Of a stretch of DNA of 64,000 bases, positions 18,809 through 27,274 are shown one piece after another. The DNA is taken from NCBI GenBank assembly GCA_030616775.1, contig JAUWWQ010000008.1, forward strand, positions 39,458 through 103,457. The letters run 5' to 3'. The translations under genes and the position numbers were made by a program. Position 1 is the first letter of the stretch. Each line of letters begins with the position of its first letter. The notes below the pieces were generated by a model. The model saw nothing but the letters and a program-made list of their open reading frames with translations. It was not told the DNA's origin and ran no database searches. This DNA comes from Planctomycetota bacterium (lineage in GTDB: Bacteria > Planctomycetota > Phycisphaerae > UBA1845).

Positions 18809-19642
18809 ATGAAGCTGAGGACGCCTCCTCCACCTGATCGCACGGTCCGTCAACTCAAGAACCACTTTGAAGTGGAGAAAGCCATTGCCTCGCGGCTGAA
18901 ACAAGTCGACCGGGCTGAGCGTGCGCGGATCCACCGCACGATGTACGACGAGCTGTTTGAGAAGGTCCCCGACCACCCGCGCCTGCGGCGGCGAGAAGAT
19001 CCCCAGCGTAGCGCCGCCAACAACAGCGCACGACTCAGACTGCTCAATCGCTTTATCAACAACGGCACGGTGATGGTCGAGTTGGGACCGGGCGACTGCC
19101 GGTTGTCCTACGCACTTTGCAGGCACGTGAAGTCTGTTTACGGAGTCGGTCTCTCCGATGAGCGCGAGGATTATCAGGACGCACCCGAGAACTTCAGGCT
19201 TCTGGTCTATGATGGGTACAACCTCGCACTTGAACAAAACTCTGTAGACATCTTCTTCAGCGACCAGCTCGTCGAACATTTGCACCCCGAGGACACCGCC
19301 TTGCACTTCCAGATGGCCAGAAATATCCTTAGAGACGGTGGGGTTTATGTCTTTTGCACACCGCACAAGTTCACCGGCCCTCACGATATCTCCAAGTACT
19401 TCTGCAAAGAACCCCAGGGTTTTCACCTCAAAGAGTGGACCTACGCGGAGCTGGTGTCCGTCTTGAGGGAGCTAGGCTACCGTTCCTGGCAGGGTTTCTG
19501 GAGCGTCAAGTCACAGTCATTTCGCGTACCGGTCTGGTGCTTCCTCGTGGTTGAACGGCTGCTGCGTCTGCTTCCCGCCTTCGCCCGCCGTGTGCTGGGG
19601 CGGTACCTTCTGGGGAATATCTGCCTGGCTGCTTGGCGATAA
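18809..19642 (+). CDS. class I SAM-dependent methyltransferase
   Basis: 277 residues. Motif I is VMVELGPGDCRLSYAL at about residue 91, then GVGLSDERED, and the motif IV region is NSVDIFFSDQLVEHLHPED followed by ILRDGGVYVFCTPHKF. ATG 18809 has AAAAGG eight bases upstream; GTG 18806 directly precedes it. It starts the plus-strand half of the polysaccharide locus, divergent from the 17624 methyltransferase. A short hydrophobic C-terminal stretch (FLVVERLLRLLPAF) may sit on the membrane. Confidence 0.85.
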   Translation: MKLRTPPPPDRTVRQLKNHFEVEKAIASRLKQVDRAERARIHRTMYDELFEKVPDHPRLRRREDPQRSAANNSARLRLLNRFINNGTVMVELGPGDCRLSYALCRHVKSVYGVGLSDEREDYQDAPENFRLLVYDGYNLALEQNSVDIFFSDQLVEHLHPEDTALHFQMARNILRDGGVYVFCTPHKFTGPHDISKYFCKEPQGFHLKEWTYAELVSVLRELGYRSWQGFWSVKSQSFRVPVWCFLVVERLLRLLPAFARRVLGRYLLGNICLAAWR

Positions 19643-19812
19643 GGGCCTGACCATCTATAGCAGCAGTCTGGTTCTCACGTATTCTCTGTAGTTGACATGT
19701 AGCTCAGGAGCCGGTCTTTAGCGTCCGATAGTCCAAGAGGTTGCAGAAGTGTGCGCGGCCGAACGGACGGCCGGGCTCCGACGGGACCACTTTGAATGAA
19801 ACGCGTTTCCTT

Positions 19813-20901
19813 ATGCGATGGGCTGTCGGTAAGAGGCCGGCCGAGCGGCTGACGCCGGAGCGCCGGCGGCGTTGGACTCAACGTCTGGAGCGCTCATGCC
19901 GCGAGCATTGGCCTGATCTTGATGCTGACATCAGCATCACGCTAAGGCGCCGAGTGTATCGGGGATCCGGCGGCCTGATCCTATGTGGGGTGATACGAGA
20001 CACACGGGTTTGCCGGTCGTTTTGCGTCAAGTGGTGTCCCGCCGCGGATGCTACTGCCATGGCACTGACGCTGACGCGCATGAAGTGGTGGCGCCGGCAC
20101 CATCCTGTGCTATGTCGTAAGGTCGTGAGTATTCTGGCGTTTTGGCCCGACGAGAAGGTGTTGTTGATGGAGGGGCGCCGCGGTGAACGACTTGGGCGAT
20201 ACTTAGTCAACGGGTTTACACCTGCACCGAGGTCTGCGTCGGCTCTGGACCGCTACAGTACCGGGCTCGGCGAATGGCTCCGCGCCTTTGCCGGCGGGCA
20301 TCCCAGATATGGGGCCGACATTGAACCGCTACTGGGTATGCAAGCCCGACGCCGAGACGACGGCCGGCTTACGGTCAACGCCCGCTGTCTCCTCGAGAAG
20401 CGCATCGAGCGCGGCCGGCGGGCTGCCCACGCACTGAGTCGGGAAGGACTGACATCCGCACGCTCCTGGGCCGATCGCTTCGATCTCGATGCCATCACCG
20501 CGGCATTTGGCGATCACGAGCCGGCCGGCTTTATCCATGGGGACGTGAAGCCCGACAATGTTCTGATCCGAGACGGTGATCTGACGGTGATCGACTGGTG
20601 GACGACGCCGCGGGTGAGCTGGTCACTGGCGGATGTGGCTTCCTTTGCAGGGAACCTGTGGCTTTATGGCAAATGTCCTGCTGCCGACCGGGTATGGCGT
20701 TGCTTCGCACAGGCTTACTACCAGGGAGGATTGGACGATCGAACAAGGCAGGCCGTCGATCTTGTGGCTACGATTATGTGTTTGACGGTAGCTGCCGAGA
20801 ATACCCGGCAATGGTCCCTTAGCAAAATGGTAGTGCGGGGTTGGTGCCAACGCTTCGCTCGTCGCTTGTTGACCACAGCGAGCCCCATCGCACGAGTGTG
20901 A
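19813..20901 (+). CDS. aminoglycoside-phosphotransferase-fold kinase
   Basis: About 362 residues. The catalytic loop HGDVKPDNVLI has its His near residue 242, Asp 244 and Asn 249, and the metal-binding segment LTVIDWW follows, the hallmarks of the APH/choline-kinase fold. The N-terminal lobe is weakly conserved (LAFWPDEKVLLMEGRRGERLG). In this setting it more likely phosphorylates a sugar, lipid or glycan than a drug; members of this fold occur in many cell-surface glycan clusters. The start is uncertain: TTG 19741 in the same frame would add 24 residues. Three more plus-strand polysaccharide genes surround it. Confidence 0.75.
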   Translation: MRWAVGKRPAERLTPERRRRWTQRLERSCREHWPDLDADISITLRRRVYRGSGGLILCGVIRDTRVCRSFCVKWCPAADATAMALTLTRMKWWRRHHPVLCRKVVSILAFWPDEKVLLMEGRRGERLGRYLVNGFTPAPRSASALDRYSTGLGEWLRAFAGGHPRYGADIEPLLGMQARRRDDGRLTVNARCLLEKRIERGRRAAHALSREGLTSARSWADRFDLDAITAAFGDHEPAGFIHGDVKPDNVLIRDGDLTVIDWWTTPRVSWSLADVASFAGNLWLYGKCPAADRVWRCFAQAYYQGGLDDRTRQAVDLVATIMCLTVAAENTRQWSLSKMVVRGWCQRFARRLLTTASPIARV

Positions 20902-20914
20902 AAGGGCTGCAAAA

Positions 20915-21694
20915 GTGGCGCTTACAAAGAACGTGGATGACAACCGCCTGCAGCAGCTCAAACACTCCCTGCGCAACTCATACACCAAACAGTCCGCGAC
21001 CTACGATGCCCAGCGGACCATCAGCGCCAACGGAAAGTTCTTTTTTGAAGTGGCCTATCAGACAATTGATGAAATGATAGGCCCCACGAATGAAGATACG
21101 GTCCACGTCGACATGCCCTGTGGAACTGGACGTTTCCTGTTCTATCTGCGCGATCGCGGACGAACCCACAAGATGTTCGGGGTCGACCTTTCCCCGGGGA
21201 TGCTCCGAACCTGTCAGCACAAGGCAGGAGAACATTCAAAGACCTTGTTGCTGGTAATGGGGGATGCCTTCCGGCTTCCTCTGGCCAATGACAGCATCGA
21301 CATCCTGACAAGCATGCGTTTCTTTCACCTTTTCCCGCGGCGTTACTGGCCGGCGATACTTGCGGAAATGCATCGCGTTATTCGCCCCGGAGGCTTTCTT
21401 ATCGCCGAGATGCGGAACCTGTTTCGCGGTGTGGCCGGCGCGTTGTACGTGGAGTACCGGGATCGCTGGTTCCACGGCGGTCGACGGCGTTCGTATGTCT
21501 GGCCGCACCAGGTTCGTAGCCTGTTCCGCCGGTGGTCGTGCGTTGAGAGTCGAGGTGTCGGTCTGGACGGCTTGGCGCGCCTGTCTACCGTGGCACCGGG
21601 ACCGGCGCGCCACCTGCACGGTCTGACCAGGTATCCGCTCTGCCGGCACCTTGCCAAGGAGCTGGTCGTCAAGGCCTACAAGCCGCTTCGCTGA
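20915..21694 (+). CDS. class I SAM-dependent methyltransferase
   Basis: 259 residues. Motif I is VHVDMPCGTGRFLFYL, then FGVDLSPGMLRTCQ, LLVMGDAFRLPLANDSIDI and EMHRVIRPGGFLIAEM, the UbiE/methyltransferase 11 pattern. GTG 20915 has AAAGGG nine bases upstream. The stop overlaps the next start (TGATG), so it is coupled to the kinase-like gene. It is the third methyltransferase of this locus, pointing to a heavily methylated glycan. Confidence 0.87.
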   Translation: MALTKNVDDNRLQQLKHSLRNSYTKQSATYDAQRTISANGKFFFEVAYQTIDEMIGPTNEDTVHVDMPCGTGRFLFYLRDRGRTHKMFGVDLSPGMLRTCQHKAGEHSKTLLLVMGDAFRLPLANDSIDILTSMRFFHLFPRRYWPAILAEMHRVIRPGGFLIAEMRNLFRGVAGALYVEYRDRWFHGGRRRSYVWPHQVRSLFRRWSCVESRGVGLDGLARLSTVAPGPARHLHGLTRYPLCRHLAKELVVKAYKPLR

Positions 21695-22386
21695 TGTTGC
21701 TGATCACCTTTTCAGGATTGGACGGGAGTGGGAAGAGCACACACGTGGCCCGCACGGCCGATTATTTGTCACGGCGGGGCTATCGCGTAGGTGTACTGCC
21801 GGCGGCGCGCATTTCCGCCGGCGGGATACTGGTCGTGGCGAGCCACATATTGCAGCGTCTGACTCCAAGGGCACGACAAGCCAAGAAGCAGACCACATCG
21901 GCGCAATCACAACACCAAGCGTATGCCGTAGGTCCGGCCGTCCGGCCCGGCTGGAGACAGCGGGCAGTGAGCCTCACAAGGCTGATCGTTTATCCACTTG
22001 ACTGCCTTGCTCTTTTCTTATGGATCCGACTGTTGCATTGGCGGGGATACACCGCGGTTGTGTGTGACCGTTATATCTACGACAAGATGGCCAACCTGCC
22101 GAAGGCGAACGGTACGCTTGGGCGGCTGATGTGCCGGCTTGCACCAAAACCCCGCGTTGCGTTCTTGATCGACACCTTGCCGGAGGTGGCCCGGCGGCGA
22201 CGTGAGGAGCATGACGCCAGTTACTATGCAGCGAAGTATGCTGGTTACCGGCAATTGATCAGCGCACGGCGCGAACTGACATCCATACCCAGCACGACGA
22301 TCGAGGAGACACAAGAAGCTGTGGAACGGGTCATTGATGCCTGCATCGCCCAACAGCCAATCGCCTTCACCTACCGGACAGCGTGA
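21694..22386 (+). CDS. thymidylate-kinase-like P-loop protein
   Basis: 230 residues with the dTMP-kinase fold: P-loop GLDGSGKST at residues 8-16, the DRY-type motif AVVCDRYIYD, and a LID-like basic region (EVARRRREEHDASYY). About 60 residues between (ISAGGILVVASHILQRL to PLDCLALFLWI) differ from housekeeping Tmk and are partly hydrophobic. Tmk-like proteins of this divergent type occur in surface glycan clusters, where the substrate is unknown, so I do not call it tmk. It ends the plus-strand unit. Confidence 0.78.
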   Translation: MLLITFSGLDGSGKSTHVARTADYLSRRGYRVGVLPAARISAGGILVVASHILQRLTPRARQAKKQTTSAQSQHQAYAVGPAVRPGWRQRAVSLTRLIVYPLDCLALFLWIRLLHWRGYTAVVCDRYIYDKMANLPKANGTLGRLMCRLAPKPRVAFLIDTLPEVARRRREEHDASYYAAKYAGYRQLISARRELTSIPSTTIEETQEAVERVIDACIAQQPIAFTYRTA

Positions 22387-22419
22387 TCCAACGGCCAACC
22401 GGACTGGCCCGCTTGCGGC

Positions 22420-22632
22420 CTAGTTGCACGGCGGAGCGAGGGCATCCGGGCCGTTGAGCCAGCCTATCTTGAACCCCGCTTTGGACATCCAACCCAAAGC
22501 GGCGGGGCGAGGCGGACGAATCCAGCGGCCCGAGGGTAGCGCCAGCCGCGACGCAAAACGCAGACCTCGCTTCCATGCCGCCTGTCCTTGTTCTCGCGCC
22601 GTGAAGTTGTCGAGTTCCTGCTGATCACTCAT
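22420..22632 (-). CDS. small hypothetical protein coupled to SGNH hydrolase gene
   Basis: 70 residues, basic, starting MSDQQELDNFTAREQ and ending WLNGPDALAPPCN. Its ATG lies 8 bases inside the end of the SGNH hydrolase gene on the same strand, an arrangement that usually means translational coupling and supports a real gene. No signal peptide, membrane segment or known domain is seen. It may be a small accessory of the hydrolase; the function is unknown. Confidence 0.5.
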   Translation of the reverse strand: MSDQQELDNFTAREQGQAAWKRGLRFASRLALPSGRWIRPPRPAALGWMSKAGFKIGWLNGPDALAPPCN

Positions 22633-23845
22633 GTCGCCTTACGTCCTGGTTGCTTGGGGACAATCGCTCTGACTGCGGGTGACGCCTGCTCGGCAAACCT
22701 TTCGGTTGCACGGCCTCCGCCAGGGAGGCTGTCGTGTCCTCACGTTTGTCCTTGCGCCTGGTTACCAGTGAGACAATATGCGGTCTTATCTTGCCGCCTA
22801 TGAAACCTGCCAGTCTGGCTTTGCCGTCTTCGGTGAAGTGACAGTAATCCGTCATCAGATCGCTGCTTCCGCGCAGAGCGGCCGCCACGTCGATCACATG
22901 GACATCATCCCATCGCCCGGCGAACGAGCGCGTCATGTTGTTCACGTCGTCGACCGCATCAGCCCACCGCCGTTGCAGGTGGAATCTGTACTCGTACTCG
23001 CGGTTGAATACCTGGGTGCACAGGAAGACCTCGATACCACGGGCCCGAGCGATGGATACCAGCGTACGAATGTTCTGCCGGTAGGGCTCGACACTCAGGT
23101 AGGGTCGCGGCCCGGACTGGTCAATATCCTTTATGATATCGATTTTGATGCCTCGCGTCCCGACCTTCCTCTCGAAGACTGCCCGGAATCCTGCAAAGGC
23201 TGCCGAGTGGTCTAGAAACTCGGGCAGGCGGTCCCAAAACAGTGGAGCGTCTCTTTCGAACCGCTTCCTGAAGTGTGTATAGTCTGGTGCTACGGTCTCG
23301 CTGAATGCGAATATGGCGTCGTTGATCGCCTGGTACACGACAATGGCATCGGGCTTCAGCGGAAGACAGCGGGTGATGAAGTTGATCAGCGACTCTAAGC
23401 TGGTCCAACACTGGTTACCGGCGTTGATCACCTCCAGGTTGAGACCGTGCCGGGCGAAATCGCCGCGGAGCTCCTGTTCCAAATGCACCGGGTATCCGTT
23501 CCAGGTGGTCGATCCTCCCAGGCAGAAAATGCGGTAGGAGTCCGGGGCCTTCTCACGCGAGAATGGCTTACCGCGAAAACCGAGCTCGTTGACCTCCGGA
23601 TGCTCCGGGTTGGGAACGTAGGGCAGGTAGGGGTAATCCCCACGCTGCAGGGGCCACGACTTCCCCAGGCGCCAATCACGGCGTTGGCGGTAAGTCTCGC
23701 GCAATTCGCCCACCGATACGTATGTCCAGGCGTCGATGGCCCGAGCCATACCCTCGGCCAGTCCCATCATTAGCGCGAAAATCGCCATGATGAACAACGC
23801 CTTCTTCCGTCGCGACAGCGGTGGTGTAGCAGCGTCGGCTCGCAC
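22625..23845 (-). CDS. membrane-anchored SGNH/GDSL hydrolase
   Basis: 406 residues. A single N-terminal membrane segment (ALFIMAIFALMMGLAEGMA) anchors an extracytoplasmic SGNH fold: block I FCLGGSTTW (catalytic Ser), block II Gly in VINAGNQCW, block III Asn in YQAINDA, and the block V Asp-x2-His in DYCHFTEDG. Such enzymes add or remove acetyl groups on surface polysaccharides, fitting its place at the edge of the polysaccharide locus. The last 40 residues are basic and low-complexity. Confidence 0.85.
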   Translation of the reverse strand: MRADAATPPLSRRKKALFIMAIFALMMGLAEGMARAIDAWTYVSVGELRETYRQRRDWRLGKSWPLQRGDYPYLPYVPNPEHPEVNELGFRGKPFSREKAPDSYRIFCLGGSTTWNGYPVHLEQELRGDFARHGLNLEVINAGNQCWTSLESLINFITRCLPLKPDAIVVYQAINDAIFAFSETVAPDYTHFRKRFERDAPLFWDRLPEFLDHSAAFAGFRAVFERKVGTRGIKIDIIKDIDQSGPRPYLSVEPYRQNIRTLVSIARARGIEVFLCTQVFNREYEYRFHLQRRWADAVDDVNNMTRSFAGRWDDVHVIDVAAALRGSSDLMTDYCHFTEDGKARLAGFIGGKIRPHIVSLVTRRKDKREDTTASLAEAVQPKGLPSRRHPQSERLSPSNQDVRRHE

Positions 23846-24123
23846 TAACTCCTCCCGGGATCATCCCAAGCGCACATTCCAGTAGATTATCGGTTGTCAT
23901 GTGGTCACGGTTGCTTTGTTTTCGGTGGAGTTCTCAGGTCAAATCGCACTTGTAGCACATACCGATCGGTGCGATTAGCCGACCCCGCACTAATGTGCCA
24001 ACGGTAGACGGACTTCAGTTGGCGCGATACGCTGACGGGACACAGTGCGGCTTACGGCGGTTGTCCGCCTGGTGCTCGTCACTGTTGCGGCAGTGAGATT
24101 TGCCGGGTGGGAGGTCCTACTTC

Positions 24124-24576
24124 GTGTTGTTGCGTCTGGTGCTATTGTTGACCATTGTTCCGCTCGTGGAGCTGCTGATTCTGCTGCGCCTCGCGGAGTG
24201 GTTCACCTGGAAGAGCACCATCGCACTGGTCGTTGTGACCGGGGTCGTTGGAGCCTGGCTGGCGAGACGCGAGGGGCTCAAGGCGCTGGCCCGGATACGC
24301 GCCGATCTGGCCGCTGGGATCCCGCCGGCCGGTGCCGTTGTGGACGGTGCCCTGATTCTTGCCGCAGGCCTGGTCTTGGTAACGCCCGGCATCCTGACCG
24401 ACATGTGTGGATTTGCCCTGCTGGTTCCGCCGGTCCGTCACTGGGTTCGGCGACGTCTGAGTGAAGCATTCAAGAAACGGATGGTGGTGATTCATAACGG
24501 TCAGCACGATTCGTTCATCGACGTTCCGGCCACGGGTAGAGATGTCGGCAACGGGGAGGCGGATCAGCTTGAATAG
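24124..24576 (+). CDS. fxsA: FxsA family membrane protein
   Basis: About 150 residues with the FxsA pattern: a first membrane helix (LLLTIVPLVELLILLRL), a second (TIALVVVTGVVGAWLARREG), then VDGALILAAGLVLVTPGILTD with the Gly/Pro-rich loop and a cytoplasmic tail. GTG 24124 has a strong GGGAGGT eight bases upstream; the open frame reaches TTG 24100. FxsA is an inner-membrane protein whose exact role is unclear. It sits 23 bases before gatC. Confidence 0.85.
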   Translation: MLLRLVLLLTIVPLVELLILLRLAEWFTWKSTIALVVVTGVVGAWLARREGLKALARIRADLAAGIPPAGAVVDGALILAAGLVLVTPGILTDMCGFALLVPPVRHWVRRRLSEAFKKRMVVIHNGQHDSFIDVPATGRDVGNGEADQLE

Positions 24577-24599
24577 CACCGTATTGCGGAGCCATTGGC

Positions 24600-24905
24600 A
24601 TGGCATCATCTTTGGATGAGACTGCTGTCCGTCACGTCGCCCACTTAGCGAGGCTCGATGTGACCGATGAGGAAGTGGTCCGTTTTGCCAAGCAGCTATC
24701 CAGCATCCTGAGCTATGTGGAGCAACTCAATGAACCGGACACGACCGGTATTCCGCCGACGGCCCATGCCCTCCCGGTTACCAACGTGTTCCGCGGCGAC
24801 ACCGTTCGCCCGTGTTGGGAACCGGATCGCGCCTTGCACAACGCGCCGCAGTGTCAGGATAATTTCTTCCGGGTCCCCAAGGTATTGGGTCAAGATAGTG
24901 CCTAG
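24600..24905 (+). CDS. gatC: Asp-tRNA(Asn)/Glu-tRNA(Gln) amidotransferase subunit C
   Basis: 101 residues, full length. The family pattern is present: VRHVAHLARLDVTDEEV, then ILSYVEQLNEPDTTG, FRGDTVRPCW and the C-terminal FFRVPKVLG. GatC stabilises the GatAB complex that amidates misacylated Glu-tRNA(Gln) and Asp-tRNA(Asn). GGAG lies nine bases before the ATG. Next to it is a truncated gatA; gatB is not in the window. Confidence 0.95.
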   Translation: MASSLDETAVRHVAHLARLDVTDEEVVRFAKQLSSILSYVEQLNEPDTTGIPPTAHALPVTNVFRGDTVRPCWEPDRALHNAPQCQDNFFRVPKVLGQDSA

Positions 24906-24908
24906 ACG

Positions 24909-25394
24909 ATGACCTTTCCGGCTACAACGGCGGCAATCGCACGGGCAGTTGCGACCGGTGAGCGATCCGCCGAGGAGGTGGTGGGCGAATGCCTGGATCG
25001 CATCGAAGCCTCCAATGGCGCGTTGAACGCTTTTCTCAGTTGCGATCGTGACCGGGCGTTGTCTTGTGCGCGGAACGTCGACGCCGCTCGCGCCCAGGGT
25101 GATCAGCTCGGTCCGCTGGCTGGTGTGCCCGTCGCCGTCAAGGACAACATCTGCACAACCTTCGGGGCTACGACGTGCGCCTCCAGGATTCTCGATCCGT
25201 TTCACTCGCGCTACGACGCCCATGTCGTCGAGCGGTTGGAGGGTGCTGGTGCAATCATTGTCGGCAAGACCAATCTCGACGAGTTCGCGATGGGCAGCAG
25301 CACAGAGCACGGTGCGTTTGGCCCAACACGGAATCCGTGGGACCCTGCTCGCGTGTCCGGCGGCTCGTCCGGTGGGTCGGCGGCGGCGGCGTGA
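24909..25394 (+). pseudogene. gatA: gatA, truncated after the amidase Ser motif
   Basis: The frame gives 161 residues that match the N-terminal third of GatA (usual length about 480-500): the catalytic Lys region GVPVAVKDNICT, then DAHVVERLEGAGAIIVGKTN and EFAMGSSTEHGAFGPTRNPW, ending VSGGSSGGSAAAA followed by TGA. The break falls directly after the cis-Ser/Ser loop, so the catalytic Ser of the GSDTGGSIR segment is missing and the protein cannot be active. The sequence after the stop does not continue GatA in any frame that I can see. Either a deletion has joined gatA to the amidohydrolase region, or the assembly is chimeric here. A full gatA should exist elsewhere if gatC is functional. Confidence 0.8.
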
Positions 25395-25438
25395 GACTGG
25401 TGCACGGAATGCTCGACGGAAAGTGTCGCTGATATGTC

Positions 25439-26680
25439 ATGATTATTAAGGCCCGGTATGTCGTACCGGTTGATCGGCCGGCGATCGAAGATGGGGCCGT
25501 GGTGATCGAGCGTGGGCGCATCGTCGCCGTCGGCTCCGCGAGAGAGCTCCCCGGTCGGCCTGCGGAAGATTATGGCGACGCCGTTATCTGCCCCGGTTTC
25601 GTCAACGCCCACACCCACCTTGACCTGAGCAGGCTGGCGGGTCGAATCTCGCCCGGTCCGGATTTCATCGCCTGGCTGCGGCGGTTGATGGCGATGATCA
25701 CCGCCGAGCCCGCCACGCGCCAGCGCGTGCATCAGGCAGTGCGCGCAGGCATTGCCCAGTCACTCGAATCCGGGGTTACGATGGTTGGTGACATCACCCG
25801 GACACCGCAATGGACGCGCCAGGTTCTATCAGCCTCCTCGCTGCGCGGCGTTTCCTTTGGCGAAGTAACTGCGATCGGGACCCGAAGGCAACTGCTCTCC
25901 GAGCGGCTTGATGCAGCCCTCGCGGAAGACTGGCTTTACGAGCACATGAAGATCGGCATATCCCCGCACGCTCCGTACAGCGTAGAGCCGGCCGGGATGC
26001 GGGCCTGTGCCGAGCGAGCCGATAAGTGCAACGCCCCGTTGTGCATTCATCTAGCTGAGACGGCCGACGAGGAGCGTTTTACGCGCGAATGCGAAGGGCC
26101 GTTTGCAGATTACCTGCGCGGACTCGGCGTGTGGGACGAACTGATACCAAAGAGCGGCCGCGGACCGGTCGAATTGGCCAAGCGCACCGCATTGCTCGGC
26201 AAACGGACCACGATTGCTCATGCCAACTATGTCACCGATGCCGACATCAACCGCATCGCCGCCGGCAGTGCCAGCGTGGCATATTGTCCGCGCACTCACC
26301 GGGCATTTGAACACGCCCCACACCGGTTTCGTGACATGCTGGCCGCCGGAATCAATGTCTGCATCGGTACCGACAGCCTGGCATCCAACCCCTCGCTGTC
26401 GATCCTGGACGAGCTGCGCTTCCTGCGACGCGAGCATGCAGATTTGACCGCCGACGAGATCATCGCAATGGGAACGCTTCACGGTGCCCGGGCACTTGGC
26501 TTCGCGGATGTGGCCGGGTCCCTCACGACCGGCAAGATGGCCGATCTGGCCGTAATACCCCTCGATGCTTCCAACGCCGCGGCCGGCTGGAATTCCATCT
26601 TTGAATCCAGACAGCCGCCGATCGCGGTGTACGTGTCAGGAGAGCTACACCGCAACATTAGTGAAGAGCCGGTTAGATAG
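25439..26680 (+). CDS. amidohydrolase of the ATZ/TRZ (chlorohydrolase/deaminase) type
   Basis: 413 residues, complete. Metal ligands: His58 and His60 in FVNAHTHLDLS, a His in CIHLAETADEE, a His in TTIAHANYV and the Asp in CIGTDSLASNPSLSILDELRF; beta-sandwich strands lie at both ends (MIIKARYVVPVD, GKMADLAVIPLD). This pattern fits nucleoside- or triazine-type deaminases. The 'GTDSLASN-x-SLSILDELRFLR' form is also what aminodeoxyfutalosine deaminases (menaquinone route) look like, so MqnX is a reasonable candidate but not proven. It starts 44 bases after the broken gatA. Confidence 0.82.
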   Translation: MIIKARYVVPVDRPAIEDGAVVIERGRIVAVGSARELPGRPAEDYGDAVICPGFVNAHTHLDLSRLAGRISPGPDFIAWLRRLMAMITAEPATRQRVHQAVRAGIAQSLESGVTMVGDITRTPQWTRQVLSASSLRGVSFGEVTAIGTRRQLLSERLDAALAEDWLYEHMKIGISPHAPYSVEPAGMRACAERADKCNAPLCIHLAETADEERFTRECEGPFADYLRGLGVWDELIPKSGRGPVELAKRTALLGKRTTIAHANYVTDADINRIAAGSASVAYCPRTHRAFEHAPHRFRDMLAAGINVCIGTDSLASNPSLSILDELRFLRREHADLTADEIIAMGTLHGARALGFADVAGSLTTGKMADLAVIPLDASNAAAGWNSIFESRQPPIAVYVSGELHRNISEEPVR

Positions 26681-26710
26681 ACCCTTTAAGTGTAAGACTG
26701 GTTTGGGCGC

Positions 26711-26743
26711 GGGTGCCACTGGTGGCTTGCCCACCAGTGTCCC
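26711..26743. repeat. CACTGG-type palindromic repeat, copy 1
   Basis: CACTGGTGG (26717-26725), a 5-nt loop CTTGC and CCACCAGTG (26731-26739) form a hairpin followed by TCCCTTTT. The same element, inverted, occurs at 63666-63694 (CACTGGCGG...CCGCCAGTG). Confidence 0.7.
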
Positions 26744-26940
26744 TTTTGCCATCACCCCGGAGCATTGCAGGGAACCGTCGAATATGTTCACAGCAATCCG
26801 GTTCGCCGAGGGTTGTGCCGCGCGCTGGACCAATCGGAATGGTCAAGCTGGCGGTATTATTTCGAGCCCGAGCAATAGCCCGATCCGGACTTGCCGAGAA
26901 TGGATGGCTTCGAGCCTTAACGGACGGGTGACAGCTTTCG

Positions 26941-26974
26941 CACTGGCGGATCCCGATGTACATCGGGACCAGTG
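26941..26974. repeat. nested palindrome with CACTGG arms, copy 2
   Basis: An 18-bp perfect palindrome TCCCGATGTACATCGGGA (26951-26968) is enclosed by CACTGG (26941-26946) and CCAGTG (26969-26974). The 26681-27170 stretch around it has no convincing gene; it appears to be an intergenic repeat island downstream of the amidohydrolase. Confidence 0.65.
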
Positions 26975-27173
26975 GCGCCCGCCGCTCAAGCGGATCGATC
27001 CCGGTGTGCTTCGTAGCTGCTCGGGCCACTGTTTGTTACCAGGACCCTTTTCTTGGGCGCCGTGCAACCGCTCGAATTGCTTGTCGGCCTGCACGAGCAC
27101 GGCAGCGCCAATCATCTGAGAGAACGTGTATTCCTTGCGCTCCGGTCACGTCGCGTGCCGCGTAGCCGCCCAG

Positions 27174-27216
27174 TTGTGCCCAAATCCGTCAGCAGTTACA
27201 ATAGCTGTACAAGCTA
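27174..27216 (+). promoter_or_regulatory. promoter of NmrA-like gene with possible operator
   Basis: TTGTGC (27174-27179), a 17-bp spacer and TACAAT (27197-27202) make a good promoter, 72 bases before the start codon at 27275. The inverted repeat TAGCT-N5-AGCTA (27202-27216) begins at the last base of the -10, a typical repressor position. No regulator gene is adjacent. Confidence 0.45.
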
Positions 27217-27274
27217 GCCTGGCAAAGGCATCAAAGGCATCCAGATGGACATGTGAAGTCATCTCCCGACTGAA

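Noticed and set aside
26673..27029. Minus-strand frame with CESCH, which looks like a c-type heme motif
   Set aside because: The motif falls beside the TCCCGATGTACATCGGGA palindrome in an intergenic repeat; no signal peptide, no second heme motif and no protein-like context.
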